64,000 nt of DNA, taken from the NCBI RefSeq assembly GCF_004135365.1, contig NZ_CP035492.1:3344001-3408000 (forward strand), written 5' to 3'. Below are positions 1 through 7,484 of this stretch, piece after piece. The position numbers and the translations under genes are program-made. Position 1 is the first letter of the stretch. Each line of letters begins with the position of its first letter. A model generated the notes under the pieces. The model searched no databases. It was not told the DNA's origin and saw nothing but the letters and a program-made list of their open reading frames with translations. This DNA comes from Paenibacillus protaetiae. Lineage in GTDB: Bacteria; Bacillota; Bacilli; Paenibacillales; Paenibacillaceae.

Positions 1-108
1 CCTTCGTACGGCGTCAAGCTGCTGGAGCATCCGGAGCTGATCCGCGAAATTCAGACGACGACTTCCCGCACGCTTGGCATTAGCGGCGAGCTTCATCTTG
101 TCCAATAA
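1..108 (+). CDS. C-terminal end of an unidentified protein (cut by window start)
   Basis: An open frame enters from the left edge and ends at TAA 106-108, giving 35 residues that finish in SGELHLVQ. A strong terminator hairpin follows 12 bases later, which supports this as the true end of a transcription unit. The fragment is too short for me to assign a family. Confidence 0.6.
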   Translation, partial: PSYGVKLLEHPELIREIQTTTSRTLGISGELHLVQ

Positions 109-120
109 CATGACAACAGT

Positions 121-160
121 AACGGCCTTTGCTCCGGATGATCGGAGCAAAGGCCGTTTT
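121..160 (+). terminator. Rho-independent terminator
   Basis: A perfect 16-bp stem (AACGGCCTTTGCTCCG at 121-136 and its complement at 143-158) encloses a 6-base loop and ends in a short T run. It closes the unit of the truncated gene at the left edge. Confidence 0.85.
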
Positions 161-269
161 AGGTTGCCTGTTAGGACCCCGCTAGGCGCATCCTTTCTTG
201 TAATGGGCTGAACCCGCCGCTTGGCGCATATAGTGGATGGAATGATGCAAACGGGGCGGGGGATACAGG

Positions 270-1433
270 ATGCGGACGGAGAACAGGGAAGCCGGCAGCT
301 ACGAGATGCTGTTTTATTGGAACCATCTCGATTGGCATTTCCCCAATGAACGGATGGAGCGGGAATTCCATTCTCATCAGTATTGGCGCAAATGCATGCC
401 GGGGGGAGTAAAGACGGACCGGCAGGGTAATTATTATGTGTCTGTACCGCGCTGGGCGGAAGGCATTCCGGCTACGCTGAACCGGATTGTGTTGAAGCAA
501 GGCAAGCCGGTGCTGGACGCCTTTCCGAGCTGGGAATGGAACCAGGCCGGGCATGTTCATGCCCTCCAATCGGTACTTGGGTATGAAATAGACGAGCATA
601 ACCGGATGTGGATACTCGATCAGGGCAAAATCAACTATGCGCCTTCGCCGGAAGGCTCGCAGAAGCTGATCGTCTGGGATTTGGACCGCAATGAACAGCT
701 GGCGTCGTTTGTTATTCCGAATGACATTGCGCCTTACCGCACATCGTTTCTGAACGATCTTGCCGTCGATCATAAACATGGCTTCGTTTATATAACCGAC
801 TCGGGAAACGGGTGGCCGGACCATCCGGTTGATGCCGCCATTATTGTGTTTAACATGCGAACCGGCACATTCCGGCGTGTACTGGGCGGCCATTACAGCA
901 CGCAGGATTTTCCCGGCTTCCGGTTTGCGATTGATCTGCAGCCCGTCTATACGGGCAAGCCGCTCCGCATCGGCTGTGACGGCATCGCATTGTCCGCAGA
1001 CCGTTCAACGCTTTATTATTGCCCGATTTCCGGGCGGAATTTGTATGCGGTGGACACGGCGCTTCTTATGGATTTTCATACGCCGCTCGAGGCTGTCGGC
1101 CGCGCGGTCCGGGCGATTGGCAGCAAAGGGACGACAACCGACGGCATGAATGCGGATAACAAAGGCAATATTTATTTTACGATGCTGGAAGAAAAGGGGG
1201 TTGGCTTGTACCAACCGGGAACGGGCGGCTTTTACCGGATCGTATCCGATGACCGGATGATGTGGGTGGATGGCCTTGCATTCGATCAGCGGGGTTCGAT
1301 TATTTTTAACAGCAACCGGCTGCATCAGATGTTTAACGAGCCGGAACCGACGATAGATTGGTCGTACCCTTACAATCTGATCGTCTGGAGAATGTTTATC
1401 GGCAGCGATGTGAAGTCGTACTTATACGCTTAA
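270..1433 (+). CDS. Yellow / major royal jelly protein-like beta-propeller protein
   Basis: The 387-residue product resembles the bacterial branch of the Yellow/MRJP family, often annotated as L-dopachrome tautomerase-related. Visible signatures are the repeated propeller strands with motifs such as DQGKINY (about 117-123), FLNDLAVD (about 160-167), YITDSGNG (about 174-181), GCDGIALS and DGLAFDQRG near the end, and the family's order of blades. There is no signal peptide or lipobox, so it is probably cytoplasmic, unlike most insect members. The start at 270 follows GGCGGGGGATACAGG; ATG 306 is an alternative. It is a single-gene unit between terminators. The substrate is unknown; a lactonase-like or ligand-binding role is inference only. 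Confidence 0.75.
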   Translation: MRTENREAGSYEMLFYWNHLDWHFPNERMEREFHSHQYWRKCMPGGVKTDRQGNYYVSVPRWAEGIPATLNRIVLKQGKPVLDAFPSWEWNQAGHVHALQSVLGYEIDEHNRMWILDQGKINYAPSPEGSQKLIVWDLDRNEQLASFVIPNDIAPYRTSFLNDLAVDHKHGFVYITDSGNGWPDHPVDAAIIVFNMRTGTFRRVLGGHYSTQDFPGFRFAIDLQPVYTGKPLRIGCDGIALSADRSTLYYCPISGRNLYAVDTALLMDFHTPLEAVGRAVRAIGSKGTTTDGMNADNKGNIYFTMLEEKGVGLYQPGTGGFYRIVSDDRMMWVDGLAFDQRGSIIFNSNRLHQMFNEPEPTIDWSYPYNLIVWRMFIGSDVKSYLYA

Positions 1434-1471
1434 AGCGGCGCAGCGGCGGGAACAGGCGAGTGCAGGCGGAC

Positions 1472-1506
1472 AAAAAAAGGCGTTCCTGCGAAGCGGGAAC
1501 GCCTTT
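1472..1506. terminator. Bidirectional terminator hairpin
   Basis: An 11-bp stem (AAAGGCGTTCC and its complement) has an A run on its left and TTTT on its right. It can stop the propeller-protein gene on the plus strand. Read on the minus strand it has a seven-T tail, so it may also catch pirin transcripts. Confidence 0.75.
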
Positions 1507-1681
1507 TACCGTGTTTTGCAGAATGCGCGGAACACGCTGAAACCGGAAGCGTGGAGCAACTTGTTTTGCGCTGCGCGCAGTAAACGCGGGCGTGGTTGAT
1601 AGCACGGGCGCGGAACACGCAGATGGCGCAGCTGCATGGGAGGAAGCGGCGCGGAGTGCGGCATTTTTCCAAGCTGCTCCC

Positions 1682-1732
1682 TGCACTGTGCCGCGCTTTG
1701 CACTATGCCGCGCCTTGCACTGTGCCGCGCCG
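1682..1732 (+). repeat. Three tandem 17-bp units
   Basis: Units at 1682-1698, 1699-1715 and 1716-1732 share the pattern TGCACTRTGCCGCGCYK. They lie in the 316-base gap between the propeller protein and pirin. That gap otherwise holds only the terminator at 1472-1506 and no supported gene. Confidence 0.7.
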
Positions 1733-1749
1733 CATCCGCTCAAAGTTGC

Positions 1750-2634
1750 TTAGAAATCCGGGTGGCCCATTTTGCCTTGCTGAAAGTCCTGGAACGCTTC
1801 GATCAGCTCTTCGCGGCTGTTCATGACGAACGGACCGTGCTGGAATACCGGCTCGTCGATCGGTTCGCCGCTAAGCACGATGACGAGCGTATCGTCGGTT
1901 TGCCCTTCAATGGCAATCGCCCCTTCGGTGTTGGCGAACAGAATGAAATCTCCTTCTGCCGCCTGCTGGCTGCCGTTAATAACCGCGCTGCCTCTCAGCA
2001 CAAGCGCAGCCGTGTTGTACGATGCCGGAAGTGTAAATTCTGCTTTGCCCCCCTGCCGGAAGGCAATGTCGAACAGGTTCACCGGCGTGAAGGTTTCGGC
2101 CGGACCACGCACGCCGTTATATTCGCCGGCGATGACCCGCACTTCGCCGCCGTTATCCGGCAGCTCTTCGCGGCCCATGCCGCTTTTCAGCAATTCCTGG
2201 TAGCGCGGAGCATGCATTTTGTGGGCGCGGGGCAAATTAACCCATAGCTGAATCATATGGAACAGCCCGCCTCGGCGGGAAAACTCGCGTTCATGGTATT
2301 CTTTGTGCAGCAGGCCGGAGCCCGCGGTCATCCACTGTACATCCCCGGGACCGATAATGCCGTGATTGCCTTTGCTGTCATGATGCTCAATATAGCCGTC
2401 ATAAGCGATCGTGACCGTCTCGAAGCCGCGGTGCGGATGCGCTCCGACCCCTCGTACGCGCTCGCTTGGCGGAAACTCGTACGGTGCATTGTAATCCAAT
2501 AAAATAAACGGGCTGAAGCGCTGCCCCAAGTTGCTGCCGCCCGGAAAATAGTTCGACACCCGGAATCCGTCGCCTACCATATGGACAGGCGCTCCTCTAA
2601 ACGTTCCTTCAATGCTGCGATATGTGGTAGTCAT
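1750..2634 (-). CDS. Pirin family protein (cupin, possible quercetinase)
   Basis: The 294-residue protein has the two-cupin layout of pirins. The N-terminal metal site is visible as HPHRGFETVT with a downstream HEYHEREF segment, supplying the usual His/His/His/Glu ligands. Family members are Fe-dependent proteins; some bacterial ones open the quercetin ring, and others modulate enzymes. The ATG at 2634 overlaps the end of the upstream MarR gene by 4 bp (its TGA is at 2631-2633), so the two are co-transcribed. The shared promoter carries an MhqR-like operator, which suggests induction by quinones or electrophiles (inference). Confidence 0.9.
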   Translation of the reverse strand: MTTTYRSIEGTFRGAPVHMVGDGFRVSNYFPGGSNLGQRFSPFILLDYNAPYEFPPSERVRGVGAHPHRGFETVTIAYDGYIEHHDSKGNHGIIGPGDVQWMTAGSGLLHKEYHEREFSRRGGLFHMIQLWVNLPRAHKMHAPRYQELLKSGMGREELPDNGGEVRVIAGEYNGVRGPAETFTPVNLFDIAFRQGGKAEFTLPASYNTAALVLRGSAVINGSQQAAEGDFILFANTEGAIAIEGQTDDTLVIVLSGEPIDEPVFQHGPFVMNSREELIEAFQDFQQGKMGHPDF

Positions 2635-3098
2635 TGTTCATTCGCTCCTTTGCCTAATTGTTTCAGCAGCTCAATGGCCTGCTGTTTTTGCGCGCTGGAC
2701 AGGCTTTGCATAATGGCGGTTAATTGCGACCTGTGCTGGGGAAAAATACGGTCAAACAGCCGGCGGCCTTCATCGGTCAATGCCGCATTAATGACTCTTC
2801 GGTCCTCGGCGCAAGGCATCCGCCTCACAAGCCCTTTGCCGGCCAGCTTGTCGATGTTGTAGGTCATCGTCCCGCTTGTAATAAGCACTTTGCCGCCAAT
2901 TTGCTGAATCGGTATTTCGCCTTTGTTGTACAGCACTTCGAGAATGCCGAATTCGGTTACGGAGATGCCGTAGCTTTTAATATCTTTGGCGGCTTTGTCC
3001 ATTACGCTTTTGTAAGCCTTCGACATCACGACGAGCAGCTTGAGCGACAGCTCTTCTTCTTCGGTTCCTTCTGACGGGACAGATGAATGGTTCGGCAA
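2631..3098 (-). CDS. MarR family regulator, MhqR-like
   Basis: The protein has 155 residues when started at TTG 3098, which sits 8 bases behind AAGGGGG. A longer open frame runs upstream, but its extra residues are not MarR-like and cross the operator. The winged helix is visible from about residue 55 to 110, with GKVLITSGTMTYNIDKL as recognition helix region and EDRRVINAALTDEGR as the wing. It lacks a conserved redox Cys near the N-terminus, fitting MhqR rather than YodB or OhrR. It overlaps pirin and probably represses itself and pirin through the palindrome at 3147-3164. Confidence 0.85.
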   Translation of the reverse strand: MPNHSSVPSEGTEEEELSLKLLVVMSKAYKSVMDKAAKDIKSYGISVTEFGILEVLYNKGEIPIQQIGGKVLITSGTMTYNIDKLAGKGLVRRMPCAEDRRVINAALTDEGRRLFDRIFPQHRSQLTAIMQSLSSAQKQQAIELLKQLGKGANEQ

Positions 3099-3114
3099 CG
3101 GAAACGCCCCCTTA

Positions 3115-3164
3115 TATATCTTCAGTTCAATTATCTTTGTTTCATTTATCTTGAATTGAAGATA
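3115..3164 (-). promoter_or_regulatory. MhqR-like operator, two copies
   Basis: A near-perfect palindrome, TATCTTGAATTGAAGATA, lies at 3147-3164, and a degenerate second copy begins at 3117. It matches the form of the Bacillus subtilis MhqR box (ATCTcgaAtTCgAGAT) that controls quinone-detoxification genes. It sits just upstream of the MarR start, where autorepression would act. Its assignment to this MarR protein is inference. Confidence 0.7.
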
Positions 3165-3279
3165 TAACAACGGCAGCGGTTTGTCAATCCTGTTGTCAAT
3201 CACCCCGCAGCTGCTGGAATGTGCCGCCGGCCGCACCCGGCCGTTAAATTTCTGCCTGGTGCCGTTTCCAGCGGAAAGA

Positions 3280-3322
3280 CAAAAACAGCGCCCCCTTTGT
3301 CGAATGCCGGGATTGGCGCTGT
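3280..3322 (-). terminator. Terminator after the TetR gene
   Basis: On the minus strand, ACAGCGCC (3315-3322) pairs with GGCGCTGT (3285-3292) and is followed by TTTTTG. It separates the TetR gene from the MarR-pirin unit, which therefore has its own promoter. Confidence 0.65.
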
Positions 3323-3370
3323 CTGTCCGATTGTTTGTTGATCGCTGCTTAAGCTTGGCGTAATCGTTCC

Positions 3371-3991
3371 TTAACGGAGCTGCTGAGGGAAGAAGGTTAA
3401 GCACAGCTGCTCCCAAATCTGCTCCGGCGTATAGCCGCGCCCGTCCCGCTGGAACAGGTATGAATCGCTGCTTAGCGCACTCAGCAGCATATCGGCGCGG
3501 AAGACGCTGTTGGCGCGCGGTTCGGCAGGCGGGGCGGCGAGCGCCATTTCGTCAAACAGCTGCACAATGAGCTGATGCAGCTCTTCGTAGACCGGCCCCC
3601 TCCCGCGGTTTTTCGGCCGGGAGCTGCCGGCTTCTTCGACTCCGGCGAGCAGCTGCGCCTTTTTTTCGCGGAAACGGAGGAACAGCGCGATCAGCCCTCT
3701 TAAACGTTCGCTCGGCGGGAGCGATTCGTTATCCGCTAAATAGGCTTCCAAATCATCAAAAAGCAGATCCAAATGATCTTTAATTAAATCGAGGCACAGC
3801 TCGCTTTTATTTTTATACCGGCGGTACAGCGTTCCCGGGCCGATCTTGGCTTCCGTTGCGATCTGGTTCATGCTGACCTGCTCCACGCCATGCTGGTCGA
3901 ACAGCTTCAAAGCCGCGTTCAAAATTCGCTGGCGGTTGGCGGCGGCATCCCGCCGCTCCGTGCGAGTATTCGTTAGTTGGATGTCATTCAC
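3371..3991 (-). CDS. TetR/AcrR family regulator
   Basis: The 206-residue protein has an N-terminal TetR helix-turn-helix (about 18-64): ILNAALKLFDQHGVEQ, then SMNQIATEAKIGPGTLYRRYKNK, the recognition helix. The C-terminal ligand domain is variable. The start at 3991 is divergent from the isochorismatase-like gene, and the 122-base gap holds two palindromes, one lying between the -35 and -10 of that gene. It therefore very likely represses the hydrolase-like gene and possibly itself. The ligand is unknown. Confidence 0.9.
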   Translation of the reverse strand: MNDIQLTNTRTERRDAAANRQRILNAALKLFDQHGVEQVSMNQIATEAKIGPGTLYRRYKNKSELCLDLIKDHLDLLFDDLEAYLADNESLPPSERLRGLIALFLRFREKKAQLLAGVEEAGSSRPKNRGRGPVYEELHQLIVQLFDEMALAAPPAEPRANSVFRADMLLSALSSDSYLFQRDGRGYTPEQIWEQLCLTFFPQQLR

Positions 3992-4029
3992 GGGTATCCC
4001 TTCCTTCTATCCTTGGCTTGGCGGATTGC

Positions 4030-4059
4030 TTGACAAGCGGAGATATCTCCGCTTAATAT
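4030..4059 (+). promoter_or_regulatory. Promoter of the isochorismatase-like gene
   Basis: TTGACA (4030-4035) is spaced 17-18 bases from a TTAATA/TAATAT -10 (4053-4059). The spacer is almost entirely filled by a TetR-type palindrome, so operator occupancy would block polymerase. Confidence 0.7.
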
Positions 4060-4080
4060 CAAGTGGAGAGGTCTCCGTTT
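4035..4080. promoter_or_regulatory. Twin TetR operators
   Basis: A perfect 20-bp palindrome AAGCGGAGATATCTCCGCTT lies at 4035-4054. A second, imperfect copy (AAGTGGAGAGGTCTCCGTTT) lies at 4061-4080, so the two centres are 26 bases apart. The pair sits between the divergent TetR and isochorismatase-like genes. Confidence 0.85.
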
Positions 4081-4113
4081 AATAATACCATAATGAATAA
4101 GGAGTGAACATGA

Positions 4114-4674
4114 ATGTCTCATCTGCATAAAGCAGCACTGCTGGTCATGGATTTGCAAAACGGGATTGTATCGCGGTTTGCGGACAACAATCTGCAGCCT
4201 TTTCAAAAAGCGATTGAAGCGGCGCGCCAGCATGATATTCCGGTTATTTACGTCCGGGTGGCTTTCCGTGAAGGATACCCGGAGACGTCGCTCCGGAATA
4301 AAGCATTTTCCCGCATTGCGCAATACGGCGGCATGACCGAGCTGGAGGAAGCTACCCAGATTCATGCGTCTGTTAAGCCGCAGCCAGGCGAGCTGGTTGT
4401 GGTCAAACGCCGCGTCAGCGCCTTTGCCGGCAGCGATTTGGAAGTGATTTTGCGCGCTATGCAAGTGGATACGCTGATTCTTACCGGAATTGCTACAAGC
4501 GGCGTTGTATTGTCCACGCTCAGAGAAGCAGCGGATAAAGACTTTGCGCTGACCGTATTGTCGGATGCATGCCTGGACGGCGACCCGGAAGTGCATCGCG
4601 TGCTGGTGGAGAAAGTATTCCCCCGCCAGGCTGAAGTCATGACCGTTGGAGAGTGGGCAGGCTCGCTGCAATAA
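4114..4674 (+). CDS. Isochorismatase-fold protein lacking the usual catalytic Cys
   Basis: The 186-residue protein has the fold of the isochorismatase-like cysteine hydrolases. Asp13 (LVMDLQNG) and Lys98 (VVKRR) of the D-K-C triad are in place, as is the cis-peptide region GIATSGVV. The triad Cys position of the T-x-x-C-V motif is Val131 here (TSGVVLST). Such Cys-less members exist in this family; they may bind rather than hydrolyse. The ATG follows AAGGAGTGAACATGA. Expression is predicted to be controlled by the divergent TetR protein. The substrate cannot be inferred from the sequence. Confidence 0.85.
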   Translation: MSHLHKAALLVMDLQNGIVSRFADNNLQPFQKAIEAARQHDIPVIYVRVAFREGYPETSLRNKAFSRIAQYGGMTELEEATQIHASVKPQPGELVVVKRRVSAFAGSDLEVILRAMQVDTLILTGIATSGVVLSTLREAADKDFALTVLSDACLDGDPEVHRVLVEKVFPRQAEVMTVGEWAGSLQ

Positions 4675-4700
4675 CATTGGAACAGGAATGAACGATGCGG

Positions 4701-4737
4701 ACGCCTCGCCAGGATTAGACTGGTGAGGCGTTCCTTT
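4701..4737 (+). terminator. Likely terminator
   Basis: ACGCCTCGCCAG (4701-4712) pairs with CTGGTGAGGCGT (4720-4731), followed by TCCTTT. It ends the isochorismatase-like unit. It also lies across the upstream extension of the next open frame, supporting the later ATG for that gene. Confidence 0.65.
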
Positions 4738-4752
4738 GCTGGAGGGCTGCAT

Positions 4753-5967
4753 ATGCCGATATGGAGACGGAATTTGATCGTATGCTGGTTTGGCATGTTT
4801 GTGACGGGCGTCGGCATGAGCCAAATTGCGCCGGTGCTGCCGCTTTTTATTAGACAGCTTGGGGTTGACCATGCCTCCGCGGTATCGCAATATTCCGGAA
4901 TTGCGTTTGGCATCACTTATATCGTCTCGGCTGTATTCTCGCCGATCTGGGGTTATGCCGCCGATAAAATCGGCCGCAAGCCGATGCTGCTGCGGGCAAG
5001 CCTCGGCATGGCGCTTGTTGTCGGCTGTATGGGTTTTGCGCATAACGTCTATGTGCTGATCGGGCTGCGCCTGCTGCAAGGCGTCATTACCGGCTACGGC
5101 ACGGCATGCACGACACTGATTGCTACGCAGACCGACAAGGCGCATTCCGGGTACGCGCTGGGCACGCTGTCGACGGCCAATATTGCCGGCTCCCTGCTCG
5201 GACCGCTGATTGGCGGCTTTATTGAGGAAAACTTCGGCATGCAGAACGTCTTTTTTATTACAGGCGGGTTTATGCTGATCGCTTTCCTGACAACGCTGTT
5301 TTTCGTGAAAGAAACATTTGTCCGATCGGATAAAAAAGTGTTGAGCATGTCAGAAACATGGAGCCGTATTCCGGAAAAAAAACTGACGGTGATGCTGTTT
5401 ATTACCTTTTTGGTTATTACGGTGGCGATGTATTCGGTGGAGCCGGTCATTACCGTCTATGTAGACGGGTTATCCCGCAGCTTGGGCCATGTGGCGCTGA
5501 TCGCAGGCATTACGTTCTCCGCCTCGGGGCTGGCGAACATTTTTGCCGCGCCGCGTCTCGGGAAGCTGTCCGACCGGATCGGGGCGCACAAAGTGATGCT
5601 CGTTTCGCTTGCGGCGGCCGGCCTGTTATTTATCCCGCAAGCGTTTGTGCATAATGTATGGCAGCTGATGGCGCTTCGCTTCCTGCTTGGCTTAACCGTT
5701 GGAGGCTTGTCGCCTTCCGTGAATATATTGATGAAGAAAATTACCCCGTCTGCACTGACAGGCCGGATATTCGGCTTGAATATGTCGGCTGCTTATTTGG
5801 GTGTATTTGCCGGAGCGGCTATGGGCGGAGAAGTGTCGGCTTGGCTTGGCGTAAGGGATGTGTTCTATGTAACCGGGGCTTTGCTGCTCATGAATGCGGT
5901 GTGGGTTTATTTCCAAGTATTTAAGCCGCTGGAGAGCGGCAAGCAGACTGCTGGAACTTCGTCCTAA
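4753..5967 (+). CDS. MFS drug efflux transporter, 12-helix type
   Basis: The 404-residue membrane protein has about 12 predicted helices. The MFS motif A loop is visible between helices 2 and 3 as WGYAADKIGRKPML, and repeated as GKLSDRIGAHKVML in the second half. It resembles the DHA1 multidrug exporters (YqjV/NorA-like). ATG 4753 follows GGAGGG at the right distance; a GTG start at 4723 is possible but overlaps the terminator hairpin. The pumped compound is unknown. It lies just after the isochorismatase-like gene and may be part of the same response. Confidence 0.88.
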   Translation: MPIWRRNLIVCWFGMFVTGVGMSQIAPVLPLFIRQLGVDHASAVSQYSGIAFGITYIVSAVFSPIWGYAADKIGRKPMLLRASLGMALVVGCMGFAHNVYVLIGLRLLQGVITGYGTACTTLIATQTDKAHSGYALGTLSTANIAGSLLGPLIGGFIEENFGMQNVFFITGGFMLIAFLTTLFFVKETFVRSDKKVLSMSETWSRIPEKKLTVMLFITFLVITVAMYSVEPVITVYVDGLSRSLGHVALIAGITFSASGLANIFAAPRLGKLSDRIGAHKVMLVSLAAAGLLFIPQAFVHNVWQLMALRFLLGLTVGGLSPSVNILMKKITPSALTGRIFGLNMSAAYLGVFAGAAMGGEVSAWLGVRDVFYVTGALLLMNAVWVYFQVFKPLESGKQTAGTSS

Positions 5968-6079
5968 TGGTGGGAGAATCGTTGACACCGTTCCTGTAAG
6001 TTTTATAGAATATAGCAGGCCGTCATTAGAAGGCTTCTCAAATGATCTAAAACTAGTAAGCAGGGACTGGTAGTTCAAC

Positions 6080-6550
6080 ATGAATATCAAAGTTATTGCT
6101 GTTGGCATTTATATTGCTTTTATTTATTGGCTGTCGCTGCATGTTTCGTTTCTGGACACCTTGTTTTTCCCGGCGCTTGGCGCGTTTGGCTTCTTGTTTG
6201 CGGCACGTTCGTTCCATTTGGCCGAATATTGTAAAATTACGCTGGGCGCAGTCGTTTCATCGTTGGCCGGCACGCTGCTGTATTTGATTTATCCCGGTAC
6301 GGTTACATTGTTTATTAATGTGCTTTTTGCGATCTGGCTGATCAAGCGGATGAAATGGAATGCGCCTCCGATAGTGGCCGTTGCCATCATCCCGTTTTTC
6401 TCTCATTCTCCTTATCATGTTCTTGTTCCGGTCTCCGTACTCGTGTCGCTGGCAGGCTTGACGGCGCTTCTATATGCAGCGGAGCTGATTGCGGCGAGAT
6501 GGCCGAAGACGGCTGCGGCGAAGCGGGAACAGCCGGACATGGCCGGATAA
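6080..6550 (+). CDS. Small HPP-like integral membrane protein
   Basis: The 156-residue protein has four or five hydrophobic segments. The segment FFPALGAFGFLFAAR (about 30-44) and the overall pattern recall the HPP family of four-helix membrane proteins, whose members include nitrite transporters. The ribosome site is weak (AGGGA, 13 bases upstream). A strong terminator follows at 6576, so it is a short unit. The family assignment is tentative, and no substrate can be named. Confidence 0.6.
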   Translation: MNIKVIAVGIYIAFIYWLSLHVSFLDTLFFPALGAFGFLFAARSFHLAEYCKITLGAVVSSLAGTLLYLIYPGTVTLFINVLFAIWLIKRMKWNAPPIVAVAIIPFFSHSPYHVLVPVSVLVSLAGLTALLYAAELIAARWPKTAAAKREQPDMAG

Positions 6551-6575
6551 AGGAAGCAGATGCTCCGCAACGGAT

Positions 6576-6602
6576 AGACGCTCAAGCGAGCGTCTTTTTT
6601 TT
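6576..6602 (+). terminator. Rho-independent terminator
   Basis: AGACGCTC (6576-6583) pairs with GAGCGTCT (6588-6595) around a 4-base loop and runs into eight or more T residues. Confidence 0.9.
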
Positions 6603-6720
6603 CTATCTTTTGGGATCGAAAATGATAGGTGATGGCAGTGCCAGGCCGTATGCTGCCGCCATACGATGTATGGAGCTGGCTCCGGCGGTCCTTATTGGAG
6701 CCTCAGAGAGGGGCAGTAGA

Positions 6721-7269
6721 ATGGCTGAATCTAGCAAGTCGAATCGAAGAGTAGGATTGTCACCGCCTGAGGTGACGTATTACAATGAAATCAAATATTC
6801 CATCGGCCAAGACCCGCTTGTACGCGTAGGTCCGCTGCAGCAGCAGCCGGGCGGCATTTACAGCGTAACGTTAAGCGTTAAGGGGCAAAGCAAAGCGGTT
6901 GCGCTTGCAACGCTGATGGTACTCCGCAAACGGATAGGCAACTTACAATTTCAAGTAAACGTGGCGAACGCCGTCACCGGCAAAGCGGTCCGTCCGCTTG
7001 TACGGAAATTTGCGCCGGAACAAATCGTTAAGCTGTATACGATCGCCTTCCGCACGAATAAGCTGTTTAGCTTTGCGGCTGCAAGGGCTTTGTTTGGTTC
7101 CACTTTTGTTTATCCGGTGTTTAAAGTAAGCGTTGTCCAGTTCTTTAATGATGATTTGTCCGATTACTACAGCAATTACAACAACGTAGCGGCATTCGTA
7201 TTCCGGGATGTGCTGCGGAGCTCCGTCAGCGGAACGCCAATCCAGTTCTCTACAGCTAACCAAAAGTAA
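6721..7269 (+). CDS. Conserved-looking protein of unknown function
   Basis: I do not recognise this 182-residue protein. ATG 6721 is chosen because it follows GAGAGGGGC; the same frame stays open far upstream, but that part overlaps the HPP-like gene and a terminator. The protein is basic in the first half, has no signal peptide and no clear transmembrane helix, and has regular alternating strands (YSVTLSVKGQSKAVALATLMVL; NLQFQVNVANAVTG). It ends in FVFRDVLRSSVSG followed by a polar tail. It is flanked by terminators on both sides and so is transcribed alone. Confidence 0.7.
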   Translation: MAESSKSNRRVGLSPPEVTYYNEIKYSIGQDPLVRVGPLQQQPGGIYSVTLSVKGQSKAVALATLMVLRKRIGNLQFQVNVANAVTGKAVRPLVRKFAPEQIVKLYTIAFRTNKLFSFAAARALFGSTFVYPVFKVSVVQFFNDDLSDYYSNYNNVAAFVFRDVLRSSVSGTPIQFSTANQK

Positions 7270-7280
7270 CCCGCACATGG

Positions 7281-7325
7281 AAAAAGGCAGCGTACATGCA
7301 GCTTTTCAAATACGGCTGCCTTTTT
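7281..7325 (+). terminator. Terminator
   Basis: AAAAAGGCAGC (7281-7291) pairs with GCTGCCTTTTT (7315-7325). The loop contains a second possible partner for GCAGC, so two alternative hairpins can form. Confidence 0.75.
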
Positions 7326-7390
7326 CTCACTTTTTGCGAAATTGTGATCCGTTTATGCCTATATTTGATAAGAGTCCTGTTTAAACAGTG

Positions 7391-7399
7391 TGCTATAAT
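7391..7399 (+). promoter_or_regulatory. Extended -10 promoter of the xylo-oligosaccharide module
   Basis: TGCTATAAT (7391-7399) is a full extended -10 element. The nearest TTGATA (7365-7370) is 23 bases away, too far for a standard -35, so recognition probably rests on the extended -10. Confidence 0.6.
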
Positions 7400-7434
7400 G
7401 TGCCTGAAATTCAGGGTCTTCTTGCCTATATTTT

Positions 7435-7450
7435 ATGAAAGCGATTACAA
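7435..7450 (+). promoter_or_regulatory. cre site (CcpA operator)
   Basis: ATGAAAGCGATTACAA fits the consensus WTGNAARCGNWWWCAW at every position. It lies about 30 bases downstream of the expected transcription start and just before the exo-oligoxylanase gene, the place for a CcpA roadblock. It predicts glucose repression of the module. Confidence 0.8.
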
Positions 7451-7484
7451 AAACTGATCAAATACAGTTAAGGAGGAAGCGGCA

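Noticed and set aside
6355-6720. Upstream extension of the 182-aa protein
   Set aside because: It overlaps the HPP-like gene and a strong terminator; ATG 6721 has a ribosome site.
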